From NCBI GenBank assembly GCA_036877525.1, contig JAZGTH010000066.1, forward strand, positions 6,174,001 to 6,238,000: a DNA stretch of 64,000 nt, written 5' to 3'. Below the pieces are notes generated by a model. The model had not been told where the DNA came from and ran no database searches. It was given only the letters and a program-made list of their open reading frames with translations. A program made the position numbers and the translations under genes. Source of the stretch: Chromobotia macracanthus (taxonomy: Eukaryota > Chordata > Actinopteri > Cypriniformes > Botiidae). Below, piece after piece: positions 1-14,400 of the stretch. Positions within the stretch are counted from its first letter, which is position 1. Every line of letters begins with the position of its first letter.

Positions 1-2352
1 TTTGTGTGACACAAAAGAGTCAGCGAAGGATGGGTCCCCCCTATGTGAAACAGACAGCTGTTTGTCATCCAGGTACAATGTACAGACAGGTGATATAAGG
101 TAACAAACCCATCCGCACACAATAACCACACTTGTGCATTTTTTTGCAGGAATCCACGGCGTCAGCCTAGAAGCATTAGTTTACATTATGTATTTGTTTC
201 ATGTGCTTTCAGAGAGAAACTTTGATAATGTTTTTAGAGGTAACAACAGATGACTTTTTAGAGGTTCAAAATTTGAACGCCCTAAAGTTAAGAGCTGCAG
301 GATATTATAAAAAACATCCAGAACAATCTAACAATGTCATGGCAACACCTTGGCAACAGCTCATAACACCTTAGCAACTCCCTAGCAAACAACAAAAGAC
401 TCTAGCAGCAATGAGTGAGAACAGCTTGATATTTCATATTAGTTTAACTGGGAAGTATACTCTATGTAGTTTTTAGAATAAGGACATGACCCATGTCTGG
501 ACTCGAACCTGTATCCTTCACATAAACACCACAACTCCATGTGTCGAAATTATGCACAACCACTAGGCAATGGTTTTGAAAAGCTGCAAGATATTGCAAC
601 TGAAATAACTGAGTGTTCAGCTGTGTTTCTTGGTCTCGCGTCAAAGGTTGAAGATAAATAAAACTGCTATGTGTCAAAAACGAGGGGTCTGGAGTGGCCG
701 ATATATTACACTATAACAGATGACAACCAATAAAGGAGAATAGAGTCCAAAAAGCAATCCAAGTGTCCTACAGCCACATTGATCCATCGCTGTTGATAAT
801 CGCCGCATTTTCCATTTAACTCCAGAGTCTTTAAAATAGCGAAATATGACTAAATATAAGGACAGTCGGAGACTCTGGGCACGCTTCCGCTGAAAAACTA
901 TGTTGTGACCTCTGCACGGTTCAGCCAACCATCTTAGTTTTAATTAAAAATCTTTCATAACGGCAAGAATTATGGAAGCACCGACTGGAAAATAGTTGGC
1001 GGTTGCGTGAATGAAATACTGCACACCAAAATGGGCAGAGACATAAATAAGGAGCACCGCAGCGTCCGTAGCAAGACTATCCAAACAAAAAGTCTGGCAA
1101 TGGATTTTTCTTAAAAAGCCATGATTGTAAACGAATTGAAAAATTGCACGTTTTGACAAATACTGCTTAAAACTACTATTGTAGAAATTGTGTAAGTAAC
1201 ATGGGTGGCGTAATTAACTCGTAAATTGTAATTGACTTGTGAATTTACAGAATGAACACGTTGAAGTCTCTTATTTCTCTAATTTTGCTGACTGTTAAAC
1301 ATTGTGTCATATAAATCACATGTAAATGGCTATTTCCTTATTTCATGCAAGCGAAATGAAACTTATTTAAAAAGTAGTTCTACGTGGACAGTCAATTCAA
1401 TTTAATACGTCAGACTTCATGGTTTAGACAGGGCTCATTAAGCTAGCCACACCTGACGTGTCGTGTTGTTGACACGGCGCAGTGGCTCGCCTGCGTGTTT
1501 ATCACACTGTCAGGGAGAGAAATGGGTGCCTCAGCCAACGGTAATGATTTAGAGGTGACGGTGGGGGTTTAAATATTACTTGCTGAAAAAGGCCCGAATG
1601 AAGGAGGTTGAGGGGCCAAAGGTGCAGCATATAGCACCAACAGTTGTCAGCCGTACAAAGAAGCCCAGTGTGAAAGCCAATCTCATATTGCGGCAAGAGA
1701 TCTGGCATTTAACGAGCGCCGTTCAGGAAAAAGGCACTCAGTCAAGCCCGGAGACAACGCAGGGTGACTTCACCTTGTGTCATATACACAAACTGTACTT
1801 GCGTTGACTCTGTCGTAACATTTTACAGTCCCACAAATCCCCAAAATGGGGAACGTTTGAGCTGATCCTCTTAAGCTTCGTGGATATGAAAAATATCATA
1901 AAATGAAATGTATGCCATAAAAGATGCACTTGAATGGAGTGTACATTATGTGTGTGTTTGTGTAAGAAACAAGCATTCTTACAAACCAGATAATTTATGA
2001 GCATCACTAGAGTTTTAGAGGATGGTGTTTACAGGATTTAAGGCAACATTTTGTCAACTAAACCTCTGAAACCTATTTACCTAAGGTACCGCCAAAATTT
2101 AAGCTGTTTGAACCTTTTACCAAATATAATGAACCAATCTAATAGGTCACAAATTAACAGCTTTCAATTTTTGTTTAAATTCAGCAGTACACTTTAAATT
2201 TCTTAAAATCATTTAAAAATCAGTATAATTACATTTAATTTATATTATTAATTTAATAGGAATTGCTATTAAAATCAGCATTGCTATTAAAACTAACCCT
2301 GATCTCCTCTGGAGATTCCCTGTTTTATTTTTATTTTTGGGGGGAAACTCAC
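1..2352 (-). other. scaper intron (partial) with repeat remnants
   Basis: No exon was found here on either strand. It holds a tRNA-like SINE head (about 484-575), a TTAGCAAC-type repeat at 331-412, and a moderately GC-rich stretch (670-1170) of unknown, possibly transposon, origin. The segment 1430-1700 is of higher complexity. The rest is AT-rich. Confidence 0.6.
484..575 (-). repeat. tRNA-derived SINE head
   Basis: On the minus strand a pol III A-box-like TGCCTAGTGGTT (569-558) precedes a perfect B box GGTTCGAGTCC (509-499), at tRNA-like spacing. There is no intact cloverleaf, so this is a SINE or tRNA pseudogene rather than a functional tRNA. Confidence 0.65.
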
Positions 2353-2460
2353 CACCTCCTCGTCAGACAGCTCCCGCCCCTGAATGCTGCTGCTGTCCCG
2401 CACCGCCTGCTGGTGCCTCTTCCCCTTAATGTGACTGAACAGGTGGACTTCAGAGGTGAT
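2353..2460 (-). CDS. scaper: scaper exons carrying the C2H2 zinc finger (second half)
   Basis: This 36-codon exon encodes ITSEVHLFSHIKGKRHQQAV and ends in ELSDEEV before a GTGAGT donor. With the end of the preceding exon (5443-5291, ending CSLCNVV) it forms a split zinc finger, C867-x2-C870-x12-H883-x5-H889 in this model. All four ligands are present. It is the last scaper exon inside the window; the next exon must lie beyond base 1. Confidence 0.95.
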
Positions 2461-5400
2461 CTGAAAAAACAAACACAGAGGTCACAGGTCACTCGAGCAA
2501 AAAAAAAAGCCAAGCGCCTGATATACGCCAAAACACCTCACAAAACGTTTTGGCATCGTTCACAGCCTGACAGTTCTCAGGTGTCAAGACATATGTTCTA
2601 ACTTTTCAAAGCTAAATATGATCCATTGATCCTGACTGACATCTGCAAAGCTGACAGACACATCTCATAAGAGTCTGAAAATCAGAACATGTCGCCAAAT
2701 AACTTTAACTAAAACAACCAAGAAGCTTTGACGGTTCAGTTTTGAATGTGTCGCCACCCTGAGGTGCTGCTGTCAACTAGCTCATATGTCGCCTCTTGAG
2801 TTTGTAAGGTGGCTCACCTGTCCCAAGCATATAGACTCCACCTCGTAGAATGACTCCATTATTAATGTTAATAGTTCTGTTTATGGCAAATTAGAGCAGT
2901 GTGACTTAAGATCTGGTTTAAGATCTGGGCTGGTAACTAAAAGACTATAGGTTTGAACCTGCAAAAGGCAACCAATAAATTACCATGAACATCATCCTTT
3001 TAAGGTGTGACTCGGTTATTGTAAAGAGAATAATTGCTAATTGATAAGTCACTTAACTACATGGTTTTGGGGTGGTTAAAATTATAATTAATCAGCCTGC
3101 ATCAATAGTCAACTGGGCTTGTGCATCAACATGTTGTCCTAACTCATGGTACTTTCCCAACTCTTGTTCCCCTCTCCCTCATTTCATGTGATTTCCTGTC
3201 ACCTCTCCACTGTTCTATATGATAATAACTATTAAGGCAAAAAAAAATAAAATAAAAGAAGACTAATTAATTGGAAAAAGTAAATCCATTCAACTCATGT
3301 GATCTGAAACCTGTATCAGAAGCTTTTCTCCTACTTGACATTTCTGAAAGCTAATTTTCTTGCACACACCTTTCAAGTGTCAAGGCACACTGCACCAGGT
3401 TTGACATCAATGATATGAAATGACAATAGTTCTCGAGTGTCTTGTAACAGAATGTGACACAGCAAATCAAAGCACGGTTGAGATTTGATAGCTCTCCCAC
3501 AGGGCTGTTCTCCACACAACAATATCATATAATATATAATAGATAGCATATAAGTCATATGGATTACATTTCTGGTACTTTGTCATTTTTTTGAAGTTCC
3601 ACAGCCTCTGGTCACTGTATGATTTGGTTGTATAGGAAACAGCAGTGCAACATTTTTCAAAACATTTTGTGTTCCACAAAACAAAGTAAGTCACACAGGT
3701 TTTGAATGACAGGAGGATATGACTGATAGGAGAAATGATACGGCAGTCATGGCCTAATGGTTAGAGAGAGAGAGAGAGACTTTTTAACCCAAAAGTTGCA
3801 GGTTCAATTCCCACTGCCAGCAGGAAACAACTGAGGTGCCCTTGAGCAAAGCAGCTTTCCCCCAGTTGCTATTGCTCCCTGGGAGCTGCAGTTAAATGCA
3901 GAGGTCACATTTCAAGTATGGGTTACCAAACCTGACAAATACATCACTTTCATTTCACTTTTACTTAAAGATATGTAAACGATGACAGAATTTTTGGATG
4001 AACTATTTCTTTAAAGATCTAGGCTGATAACAAAAGGTTGGGGTTCAAACCCCAAAAATGCTAGCGATCGTTCCAACCCCACTGTGCCCTTGATCAAAAC
4101 CTTTAACCTCAGGTTTCTTCAGGGGTAATAAAAGTGTGTTACTGTGTACTGCAACTTGCTGTACATAAATCGTTCTGTATGATAAAGTATATTTAAGTTT
4201 GTTTGTGGTTGAACTGAACCAGACAGATGCCTCTCTCAGTTTTTCTCCTGTGGCAGGTGAGGACACCAGTATCTAATGCTTGTGTTGTTTGTCTCCTGCA
4301 AAGAGTCCTGGAGTCGAGCCCACACAGAGGAGTCTGTGTATAATATCATTAACTAGAGTGCTTCCCGCTGACCCACGGTTGATCTCTGGTGTCAGAGCCT
4401 GGCCAAGGTCATCTGACATTTTTAACAAGATTTCATTCTCCTCCAAGCTTAATCTGATGTCAGTTTGAAGCTCCAAGGTGTCTGGCCCTCGGCTGCAGTA
4501 AAAGGTGGCACATCAGAGATAAATGTGGCCGCTCTGAGATTTGTTGCCTGTCGCTTGAAAAGCATAATTATCTCCCCAGCTATTAATCTCCGCCCAGAGT
4601 TCATGTTTAATTAATGCAGTTAAATTCTCATTTAAATACATTCTTTATGAAAATCCTCCAGATTACCTTGTGGTCTGGGATTTTATGTACTCTGCCTGGC
4701 AAAGTAACAAAGACAAAATTGTACATCCTCACAGCAATCGGCTCCAGAGAAACTTTGCACTAATGCTTGGCGTGACTGTAGGAAATGTATTGCACCGCAA
4801 ATGTTCCCCAGTTTAGCAAAACATCACAGCGTAATATGTAAAGTCAACTATAAAGTAAGCCATTCGCAGGTTGGCGCACAGAAGAGTGTAAACACTGTGG
4901 CTTTCAAAACATTGCTCTGTTTGTTTAAGCAGGCCGACGTGTCAACTTTGGGCTCAACCAATGGTGCGCGCTGGAGGCGGGGCTACCTGAATGACAGACA
5001 GGGGGTTGATGGAGGGGGTGGTAGGAGAGCTTGGAGAACTTTCGGAAAAGTAATCCATTTGCTGTCAAAAATATAAATTACTGCAACAATAGGCCACGCA
5101 ATATATTAAAGGAACTAGGAAGACACATCAGACGCAGTTGATTTTTAAAGGCACACTTTTCTAATCCTAATCAACAAGTGTAACTGACCTCTAACAGAGG
5201 AGGGCGTGATTTCTGCCAAAACAGTGTGACACCTCCAACCAAAATCAGGTCTTTGCATTTGATGTTGACACTAGAAGAGGCAGGACCTACCACAACATTG
5301 CAGAGCGAGCATTGCTTCTTTCGCTCGTAAGGTGTGAGTTTGGGTGCGTAGTCTGTGTTAGCATGTCTTCCGCTGCTTAGCTCAGCTGCCTTTTCTTTCC

Positions 5401-8400
5401 TTTGCTCGATTTGTTCCATGTGTCTGCGGCTGCTCTCATCATGCTGCAACACACATTACAAAACATACAGCAACAGAGAATCTTAGATCTGAATCTGAGT
5501 GTTGGACCAGATGTACAGTAAAGTCAAATCAAACACTGTCATTCATGTCAGAACTTAGCTGATGTTTATAATTTACCTTCATCTGGATTTTTTTCTGGAG
5601 CTCCTCCATGGCTTCCTGTTGAGCTGCACTGAGAGCAGCCAGACGCTCCTCACGGTCTCTACAGTGTTTAAGTTTAAACAATCAAATCAATTACCTAGTA
5701 ACAGGCTAGGACACCTTAGCAACTGCATAGCAATGCCCTACCAACAGACAAAAACACTCTAAAACTCCCAAGCAACCACCTAAACAACAGCTTAGCACCC
5801 ACCTGGGACACCTTAGGCACTCAAAACACTTATATCTATAAATCTATGCAGGTTAGATATGACAAGGCCTTCAGTCTTCACAAGGTTTATATAACCTTTA
5901 AATGTCAATCGTTCCTCCAGCTGGCCAAGTATTCAAACTAAACAAGGCCTAAAAACCTTCAAACTTCGAGACTGTTGTAAACTTAAGCCAACATCAAAGT
6001 TTGTCTGACAGACTTTCCCTGGCCAGTTTACTTCACAGTATCAGTGAAAACAAACATCTGAATTGCATATATTTTTGTTTGGGCTACACACATAAACACA
6101 CTCCACTAATAAAGTTTAAAAAGCTTTAATCCCCATGAGTCCTTCAAACTCTTCAGTTTATCCTTGAATCAGGTTCCCGGCCTATTTGGCAGGCCATCAC
6201 GATGCTAACCTGGCTCTCTCCCGTGCGGCGTCTTCTCTCGCTCGCTCTTTTTCCTGCCGCTGCTGCTCGATTCTCGCCTCTTGTTCCCGCCTCTTCATCA
6301 GAAGTTCCTCCACGCGTGCCTGCCGTTCCGCTTCCAGGGCCCGCTTACGCTCCTGAAAAGACAAACAAAATTACGTTAATATGTTCGGGTTAAAACGTTT
6401 AATGCCAATATATAATACGGTTAACTATGTTGACAAGATATCATGTGAGAATACAAACATTTCTTTCAAAATATCAGAAAACAAATGATAAAGGAAATCT
6501 GTACCTGAACGGCTTCGTCTCTGGCCTGCTTCTCCTCCTGTCTCCGCTGGCGTTCTTCCTGTAGCTCATTGAGCCTTTGCTCGTATTCGTTTAGTTTAGC
6601 CAGCACGTCGTGTCTCTTATTCTGGGCTTCCAGTGTGTTGATGAAAGCGATCTCATTTACCTACACAAATCGCCAACATAAACACATTATCAGCCTTTAG
6701 CTCTCCAACTACAAGATGCATTAATCGTGATATTTTCTGAAGAAAACAAGAGTGATGTTAGCCCGTGCAAAAATCTCCACTGTGATGCTAGAACAGATTG
6801 GCCGGTTGCCAGGGTGTTGTTATGCAACTGCTGAGGTTGTTAAGCGGAGTTTGCTTACTGCCCCAGGTCAAAAGAGCCCAACCCAACTGTGCACCTCAGA
6901 TATGGCTCAGGCATGTTCGAAATTATAGATTGTTTTGCTAATTTTATCGTCAATTATTTACGTGGCAGACTTACAGTGCATTCAAGCTATACATTAGCGG
7001 TACAAACTACACCACTAACAAACTATCAGTATGTTTCCCGCTTCAATTATTTGTCTGATGCTGCTGTGAACACCAGACCTTTGCTTCCTCTTCCTGGGCT
7101 TTCTTCACGATGGCCTGGAGCTGAAGTTCTCGCTTAAATTCGGCATGAAGCAGCTTTTCCTCCATCATCCTTCTCCTCTGCTCCAGCAGCTCCTCTTTCC
7201 ATTTTCTCACCTCTTTCTCCTGAGAAAGAAAGACACGCAGAAATCAAATCTCAGTAAAACAACTTTTCGGGGACTGCAGAGGTTAAACCTGTCAGAGGTG
7301 CGAGAAACAAACGTTAGCGATCCACTTCAAGTACGGATATATAAATATGCAATTTTGTCTTAGATCTCACTCATCTCAGAAGAATGGAGGAGAATGAAAA
7401 CAAACACTCTCTGCAGGGTTACCAACATCACATTTAGGTCTCAGCCACAGTGTATCACCATGAACAACTAAAATGGCTGTTAAAGGATTCTTTCAACATC
7501 TATGTGGTTTAAATTTTACCCCAGTGGCTGAAACAGGCTTGGAGGAACTAAATGAGCCATATCTACAGGTGTTAGGGAAAAAAAATAACATACTCTTTCC
7601 ATAAGTTTCTGCAGTTTGTGCGTCTTCTCCTCTCTGAGCTTGTCTCGGAGCTGCTGAGCTTTAAGTTGCTTCTCTTCGTGTTTTTTCTTCGACTCTGCAA
7701 TGGTTCTGACAATGACAACAAACAGCAGAAAACGTTTCGTCCTTACATTTCATGTAACTCCCTCTTTTCATAACCAACAATGTGGTCAAGGCATAATTTC
7801 TTTGCTTTCACAGTGGCAGCAGCATCATTGTTTTGTTTGAGTGGTCAACCAGGCCAGACATAACACCGATTCAAACAAAGCTGTTTCGGGGCGGGATTAC
7901 CTGTTCGGCCAACCAATGGCACATGGTAGCAGAATCTGACCTCTAACAGGAATATTTTAAGTCTTTTTCATTTAGCACAGAATGAGAGTTATCGTATACA
8001 GTAAACAAAAGCAACTTTATGACATTTTACAGATAAAAGCATTTTATAGATACCGTTTGCGAGAAGGAGAGGAGAGTTTCTCGTGCATGTGGATGCCGTG
8101 GCCAGGTGGGCGTGCTGGCTCTTCCTCCACAATGTCGCCCCAGGAAGTGCTCTGACGCCAGGGCTCGCGAGCTGCAAGAATTCCAAAAGAAAAGATATCA
8201 TGATCCTGCACAATATGGAATAAGAGTTTATTGTGATAGTAATGCATTACTTTATTGATGTTTTGTAATTTTATCTTTTAATACAATTTTAGTCAATTTA
8301 TATAATACCTGTTTGTAATTGTATAAAAGTGAATTTATATAATAGTTATTACAAAATAACATTACTTTGTTAGTAAATTAATTTGAACAATTACAACTGA

Positions 8401-11400
8401 AAACCTTGTATCACCGCACTCATTTGGCCAAGTGATGTCTGAACTATGCATTTCTGTTAACATAACATTAACATTTTCATAACAATTGTAGACCAATTTT
8501 GAGTGTTTTATTTGCTGTTATATACATTCTGTACTTTTGCCTCATGTTCGTTTTTTAATCATGAAAGATTTCTTGACTCCACAGCAAACAGAGCAATTAT
8601 TTCTTTACTGTTCAAATACTTGTGGAAGGCACTGTATATCTGTGGGTCTGTGTGTGTGTCATATACACTAATGGTGTTATTACCGTCATAATCAGCCAGC
8701 ATCTCACTCCAGTCCAAGTTCAGGCCATAACTTCCACTCCCAATACTTGCCTTATGTAGAGATCAAAATAACAAATATTACCAAATTCAGAAAATGCTTG
8801 TATATTTAGTATAAAACAGCAATGAAGTCAGACGCACAGAGAAATCACTTTCGTTGTCCGTCTCCAGCTCGTTGTTCTCTGCCTGGATCTCCCGTGTCAG
8901 CTGTTCCTCCTCAGCGATGGCACTGGCGATAGCCTCTTCATTAGCTTTTTCCAGGCGATCGGCCAGCTCTTCCTTCTTAGCTAAGACCTCAGCCATGGAC
9001 TGGGGCTGACAACAGAAACAATAACGCTAACTCTCAGTCACAAAAGTCATCGCACTGAACAGAGCTGTCAGAGGCACAAAATGTGCAGTATGGTGCCAAG
9101 TTATCCACACCAGGCCTTTGAGTACATTCCAGGAAGCATAGCCAGAATAACTTCAATTAAGATGTGGTGCAATCAATTCAGCACTTCATCTGGAATACGG
9201 CTAGATTTAATTTTAGGAATGCAAACAGTCAAAGCAATCAAGTTCGGTACATTTGTTGGAGAGCCCAAAAACCAAATGAAATGATAACACAGGCACACGC
9301 CATAAACACGATCAATCACAAAAACGCATGGGGAAGCATGCCGAAATCATGCAGCACACAACCACAATAGAGATGAGGGCACAAAATGAGGGGAAGTGTT
9401 CTTATATGGCATTATATGATATAGTTACACATACATCTCATCCCCTTTTCCAACTGATTACCACATAACTTACCCACAAACACACGGAGCAAATAATGGC
9501 CTTTGCTTAGTCTTACTCCTAGATTCAAAAACGTTTAACTTCCAGAGTAATTTGAATCAACATTTTTAGGTTATTATTACAAGCACTGACGCTCTAACTA
9601 ATACAACTCACAGCAACCAAATCATACAAATCATCCGTTTATGAAAAACACACATTTCTGTGTAAATAAAGTTATTTTATTCCAGACAACAGGGAGAAAT
9701 AAAGCAGCTGGAGCAGCTTTGTTGATTTTAATCTTGTTTTGCTGTCAGGCTATCTTAACGGAGTTGTTTTTGTTTTTCTGCATTGAAGGCATTATTCCAT
9801 ACCCGGGATGAGGCGTTAAAGATTTCGGCACCAGCATGTTTAAGGGGCTACTGCCAAGCCAGCTTTTCCCAGTTTTTTCTGTGGAAAAGTACGGCACGGA
9901 TCTAGACTGAGCAGCAGCTCCGGCACAATATTGGAAAAGAAATTATTAGCAGCGTAAGTACATTCATCTCTACTTTTCAGGTAAATGTATTCTTAAGCAG
10001 TAAAGTATTCTATGCTGATTTTAGGATGGCTTGTTAAAGGGCGCATTGTTCTTCATACATTCCTTTCAAGGGCCCACCTGTGAGTCGTCATGACCCGTGT
10101 TGACTGGTAAATTGCCAAAATATTTGGGAAAACTATCCTTCCCATTGCCATCAGAGGCCACAGCACTTGACCTCTGCCTCCAGCACCTGACGAGTGAACA
10201 GTATGCCAAGTGCCAATTTTGGGACAGCGTGGGAGAAGGTGGAGACAGCGGGAGCTGTCGAAGCTGGCATCAGACGACACTCTACCAAGTGTAATGAGAA
10301 GTACACTTCTCTCAACGGCATGCCTGTTGGTCCTACATCTGGAGTCTAAACAGACCAGGGCTTATCTGTTCCACCCAGAAAGATGGTGTCTGGACCACGG
10401 AAACAACCATTGCGGATACAGGCGCGACAACATCTGAGCGTTTAAGCCTCATCCATCTCCATTGTTTCATACTGGCTTTTGCACAGAGGCCGAGCCCTGT
10501 TGAGTAATTGATGCCGGTAGCTCACAGAGTGGTGTGCGTTTAGCCTTAATTAACCCCTTGGAGGTTTCTCTAAGAGAGGACGAGAGACAGGAGACCAGAC
10601 AGAAAGCCAAAACAAAACGCCCTATCACTTCTACAATCATCATGTGTTCAGAAAGACCCAGTATTGTTTGGCCTACGTCTGTGTCAAATGAGTTGACTCG
10701 GTATCAACGGTAAGAGACAGGGCTGAGAAAAATGTTGTGTTGTGTATTTGGGTAAAAAAGCCTCACTAAGACTTCAATATTGTTTTACGGTTCTTATCTG
10801 GTACCTAGAAATTCGGATACCTCCACACGGTGCTGGTGGCATCAGACCATTAAACCAGCTGCTTTCAAAGCAAGAAACCATGTAAAGCATTCAAAGCAAC
10901 AACTTAGTGCGGCTAAACTGACATGAAACAAAACTAGACTGCTGCTAGATTATAATCAAATCCATCAACACAGGAATCGGCTTTCTTTTCATCACATTCC
11001 TAAAATAAAAATTATTTACAAACGTCATATAGTATGTTTGAATTAATTGCTTAAAATTTTAATTTCTGATTGCAACAATGCTAGATGGTGTGAAAACATA
11101 AAATGACATTATTTCAGAGGCTAAAAGATTGCAAAGTTAGGTGTAAGACTTTTTTGAGGCATGTTTGTTTGTGGGCAAATTATGAATTGTTGTTTTCAGA
11201 TAAGAGAGCTTTGCAGTTTCCTAGGATGTGAATCAACACTTTTTTTGGTGGAAAAGGGCAATGAGTTGTATTTGCTGAATGTATCAAGGAGCTGAAATAT
11301 TTTTGGAGGACAAGGCTCAAAGGGAGGTCAAGGTCAATGATAAAACTGGTCAAACAGCCTGAAAGGACTCTCAAAGCTGTCTGTAAATACAGAGCCCTCT

Positions 11401-14400
11401 CATTCTCTATAAGATTCACAGATACTTCAACCTTTTCACATACACACGTCCTTCTCCCGAAAGGGGGGGTGTGGTTGGGGGGGCGGGGGGTCCTGTTTTT
11501 GGGATTGACTTTGTTTAGGCGAGAGACCTGACCCTGTCCTGTGTCTCTCAGCACTCACGGTGGAAAGATCTGTGGGGTCCAGCATGCTCTCCAGTTTCAC
11601 CACTTCCAGGGGAACGTAGACCACTGCTGCTGCTGTTTCTTCCAATGGTGGCGCAACCTTCCACATCGACCCCTCCATCCCCTGCTCCCCTTCAGCCTGC
11701 CCAGTGCCTGGCTCCTCCAAATGGCAAAGGACTGGAGGTGGAGACCCCGGAATGGAGGCCAAGACTGGGCTCTGAGGCATTGGAGGCAGAGAGGTTGGGG
11801 GTGGCGTGGGGTCGGACATGGGGGGTGGCGTGTCCTCAGAGGTGGTGCTGACGCTCTGCCCTGGCTCTTCAACATTTTCGGGTGGGGGCTGTGTGATATA
11901 CACACAAATGCATACACAAACATGAACAGGAACATGCATGTCATGGTGCTTCTTGCTGTTTCTGCATGACAGACTGTTGCCAGATATGAGAACAGCAAGA
12001 AAACACGCAAAAACAAAGCATGCTAAATAATTACACAATATCATGCATTTCACAACAAACATGTAGCATACCAACAAACTGTACAATCAAAATCACATGC
12101 ATGCAAATGAGTCATGACCACAATTTTAAAAAATCACTACAAATGTATGAAAGCATTTTACAAAGACTTTCGCTAAAGATAAACATTTTAATTATACGTC
12201 CTAAGATTATTTGTTTGTCCTATAATGCATTGCAACAAGCAAGATGGAGGACGAGGCGAGGTAAATGTTGAATTTTAAAATAAATGTGCAATGCTGAGAA
12301 GTTAAGTAATAGATCAGCATAACTAAAAGATTGATAATTTTACCCATTATCGTGTGTGTGTGTGTGTGTGTGTGTGTGCCAAGTATTTTATTAGTGTTAG
12401 TGTTATTGTGGTGTTAGTTAGCACCATCTATCAATCAAATCTATTGAAATTTATGTAATCAAGAAGAATATTCTGTGTGTTGTCAGTATGATGCACAGCT
12501 GCTGCCTATGTAGTGTTCCAAATTCCAAGGCAGCTGTCTACGTAGGTACCAGACATCGAGGCAACTCAGTTTGTTTTGAAACAGTAATTTAGGCTTCTGC
12601 GTCGTCTTTAAATGCAATGAAGGATGTTAAATTGACAATATTTCATAAGAGCTCATTAGTTCTCTCTGTCAGTCAGATACACATGTACAAAATCGATGCT
12701 TGTACACTTGATACTGCCCTGTCTGGGCAGTGTATCTATGAACACCCTGCTGCAAAACAAAAACAGATTGGAAGATTAAATTCTGATGTTACAGAGCTTT
12801 CGAATCTCTGCCTGCTCCCTGAATAATCAATGAGGGGGCTGACTGACGTCAGTACCTCGATGATGGGGGTCTTCTCCTTCTCCTGGCTCTGCTCCTGAGG
12901 AGGAGGTTGCTCTTGCTCCCCTGCCTCCAGAGGTTTGTCCTGGGGTGGCACCTGGAGCTGCTGGTTCTCCTTGTCGCTGTCGTCTTTGGGGCTCATTTGG
13001 GCCGGAACAGGGCATACCTTAGCCACCATGCCAACGGACCGGGGCCTCATAGAGCGCCCGCGCTGCACAGTCTCCCAGCCCTCTGCGTCTTTCTTTGCTT
13101 TAGAACAAAATCATAAGTCAGACTACTACTACTGCCTGGTCACAGGTCAAATTTCATAACCTTTAGATTTCAGTTTCAACTCTATTTAGTAAATTCTTAC
13201 AAACACAACAAACATTTATCAATAGTTCACCTGGTTTTTCAGTAGGGACGTTGGTGCTTTGACTGGGCACAGGAAGTGATTGGGAAGATTTGACACGATC
13301 GGCCCAACTGGGTCCAGTGTGGGACAGCCGTGCCACAGCCAGGGTGGGCGGGGGACCTCTGTGATGAAAATGAGAAAAGCACATTAGTCCTGCGGGCAGA
13401 TGCCTGCAGCGCACCGCACACTCTAGCTGTGCATGACTGCACCAGGCAGCCACAAACACTGGACGTTGAAATGGAAGTGCTGCTACATCAGACCAAGGGC
13501 CCTCCATTTTGATCGATATCCATTTCCTGCAGCGTCCAATTACAGTGTAATACAGACATGGATGCCCGTGCTTCAGCAGTCTTTAACCACACTTAGATCT
13601 GCACTCCCACAGTCTCAGGCACAGGCCGGGGAACAACCCGGCGAAAATCGCATTAAACAAAACGCTTAGGCCGTTGTGGATCGATTTCCCCCCTCCCAGG
13701 CTCTGCCAGACGGGCGTAGACTTTCCGGTCTCAGACCGAGCCTCAGATATGTATCATATCTGCCATTGATTTCTCCATCGGAGCATTCAGTGGCATTTTA
13801 ATCGCATTATCAATTGTCTTCCTTTCACACTATCAGTTAAAAAGAAATGCAGCTAATGGAGGGGCCTCATATCAAGCTCTTCTAGCAGGAGCTGAGAGTA
13901 ACCACAGAGTTTGCCAACAGAGACAACAGTGTCAATTAGCAAGAAGCAAGTAGGGATAATAGGTTGAGGCCAGACTGGCATACAGCTCAGATTGCAAACA
14001 ACAACAAATGATTCAGGCGACTCAAATGTGCATTTAGGAAGTGGGAATCAGCAAAAAACTGTTAATATTTAAATCACAATTTGATAATGCTGTGATCCTT
14101 TAAGCCATGATATATCGCAGTTTTTTACCTACTTCATTTTTTCTTCTGCTCTGGGCTTTCGTGTTGTGCGCAACTACAGACTCGTTTAAAGGTTGATTTC
14201 GGTTGACAAGAAATAAATAGGTGTTTTTCCCAAAAAATTCCCAATCTCAGACCATTTCCTGGCATCCACTGATTTGTTTAAGGATTTTTTTTTGTTCTTG
14301 AATGTCTAAAATGAAATGCTTTACAAAACATAAATAGCCTAAATAATCACCTATTTTTTATTTGAAAGGTGACGGAACCTTTAACAAAATACAAATGAGT

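Larger units (their letters stand above)
2461..5290 (-). other. scaper intron with clustered SINEs and a conserved-looking segment
   Basis: This 2.8 kb intron holds tRNA-derived SINE pieces (2910-3010, 3740-3960, 4016-4190), the tail of an inverted-repeat element (about 3980-4016), and a homeodomain-site-rich block at 4500-4690. I see no coding exon in it. Confidence 0.7.

Noticed and set aside
331..412. CRISPR-like array
   Set aside because: Degenerate tandem phrases without regular spacers, in a vertebrate genome; it is a minisatellite.
674..1159. Minus-strand frames of 71-84 codons as a transposase remnant
   Set aside because: No recognisable catalytic or zinc-finger motif; retained only as unclassified intronic sequence.
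11541..11969. Plus-strand open frames over the scaper proline-rich exon
   Set aside because: Shadow of the GC-rich coding exon on the opposite strand; no splice or family support.
11436..12086. Single 216-codon open frame on the minus strand
   Set aside because: Only 11559-11888 is a real scaper exon, with clear acceptor and donor. The flanks are intron read-through.
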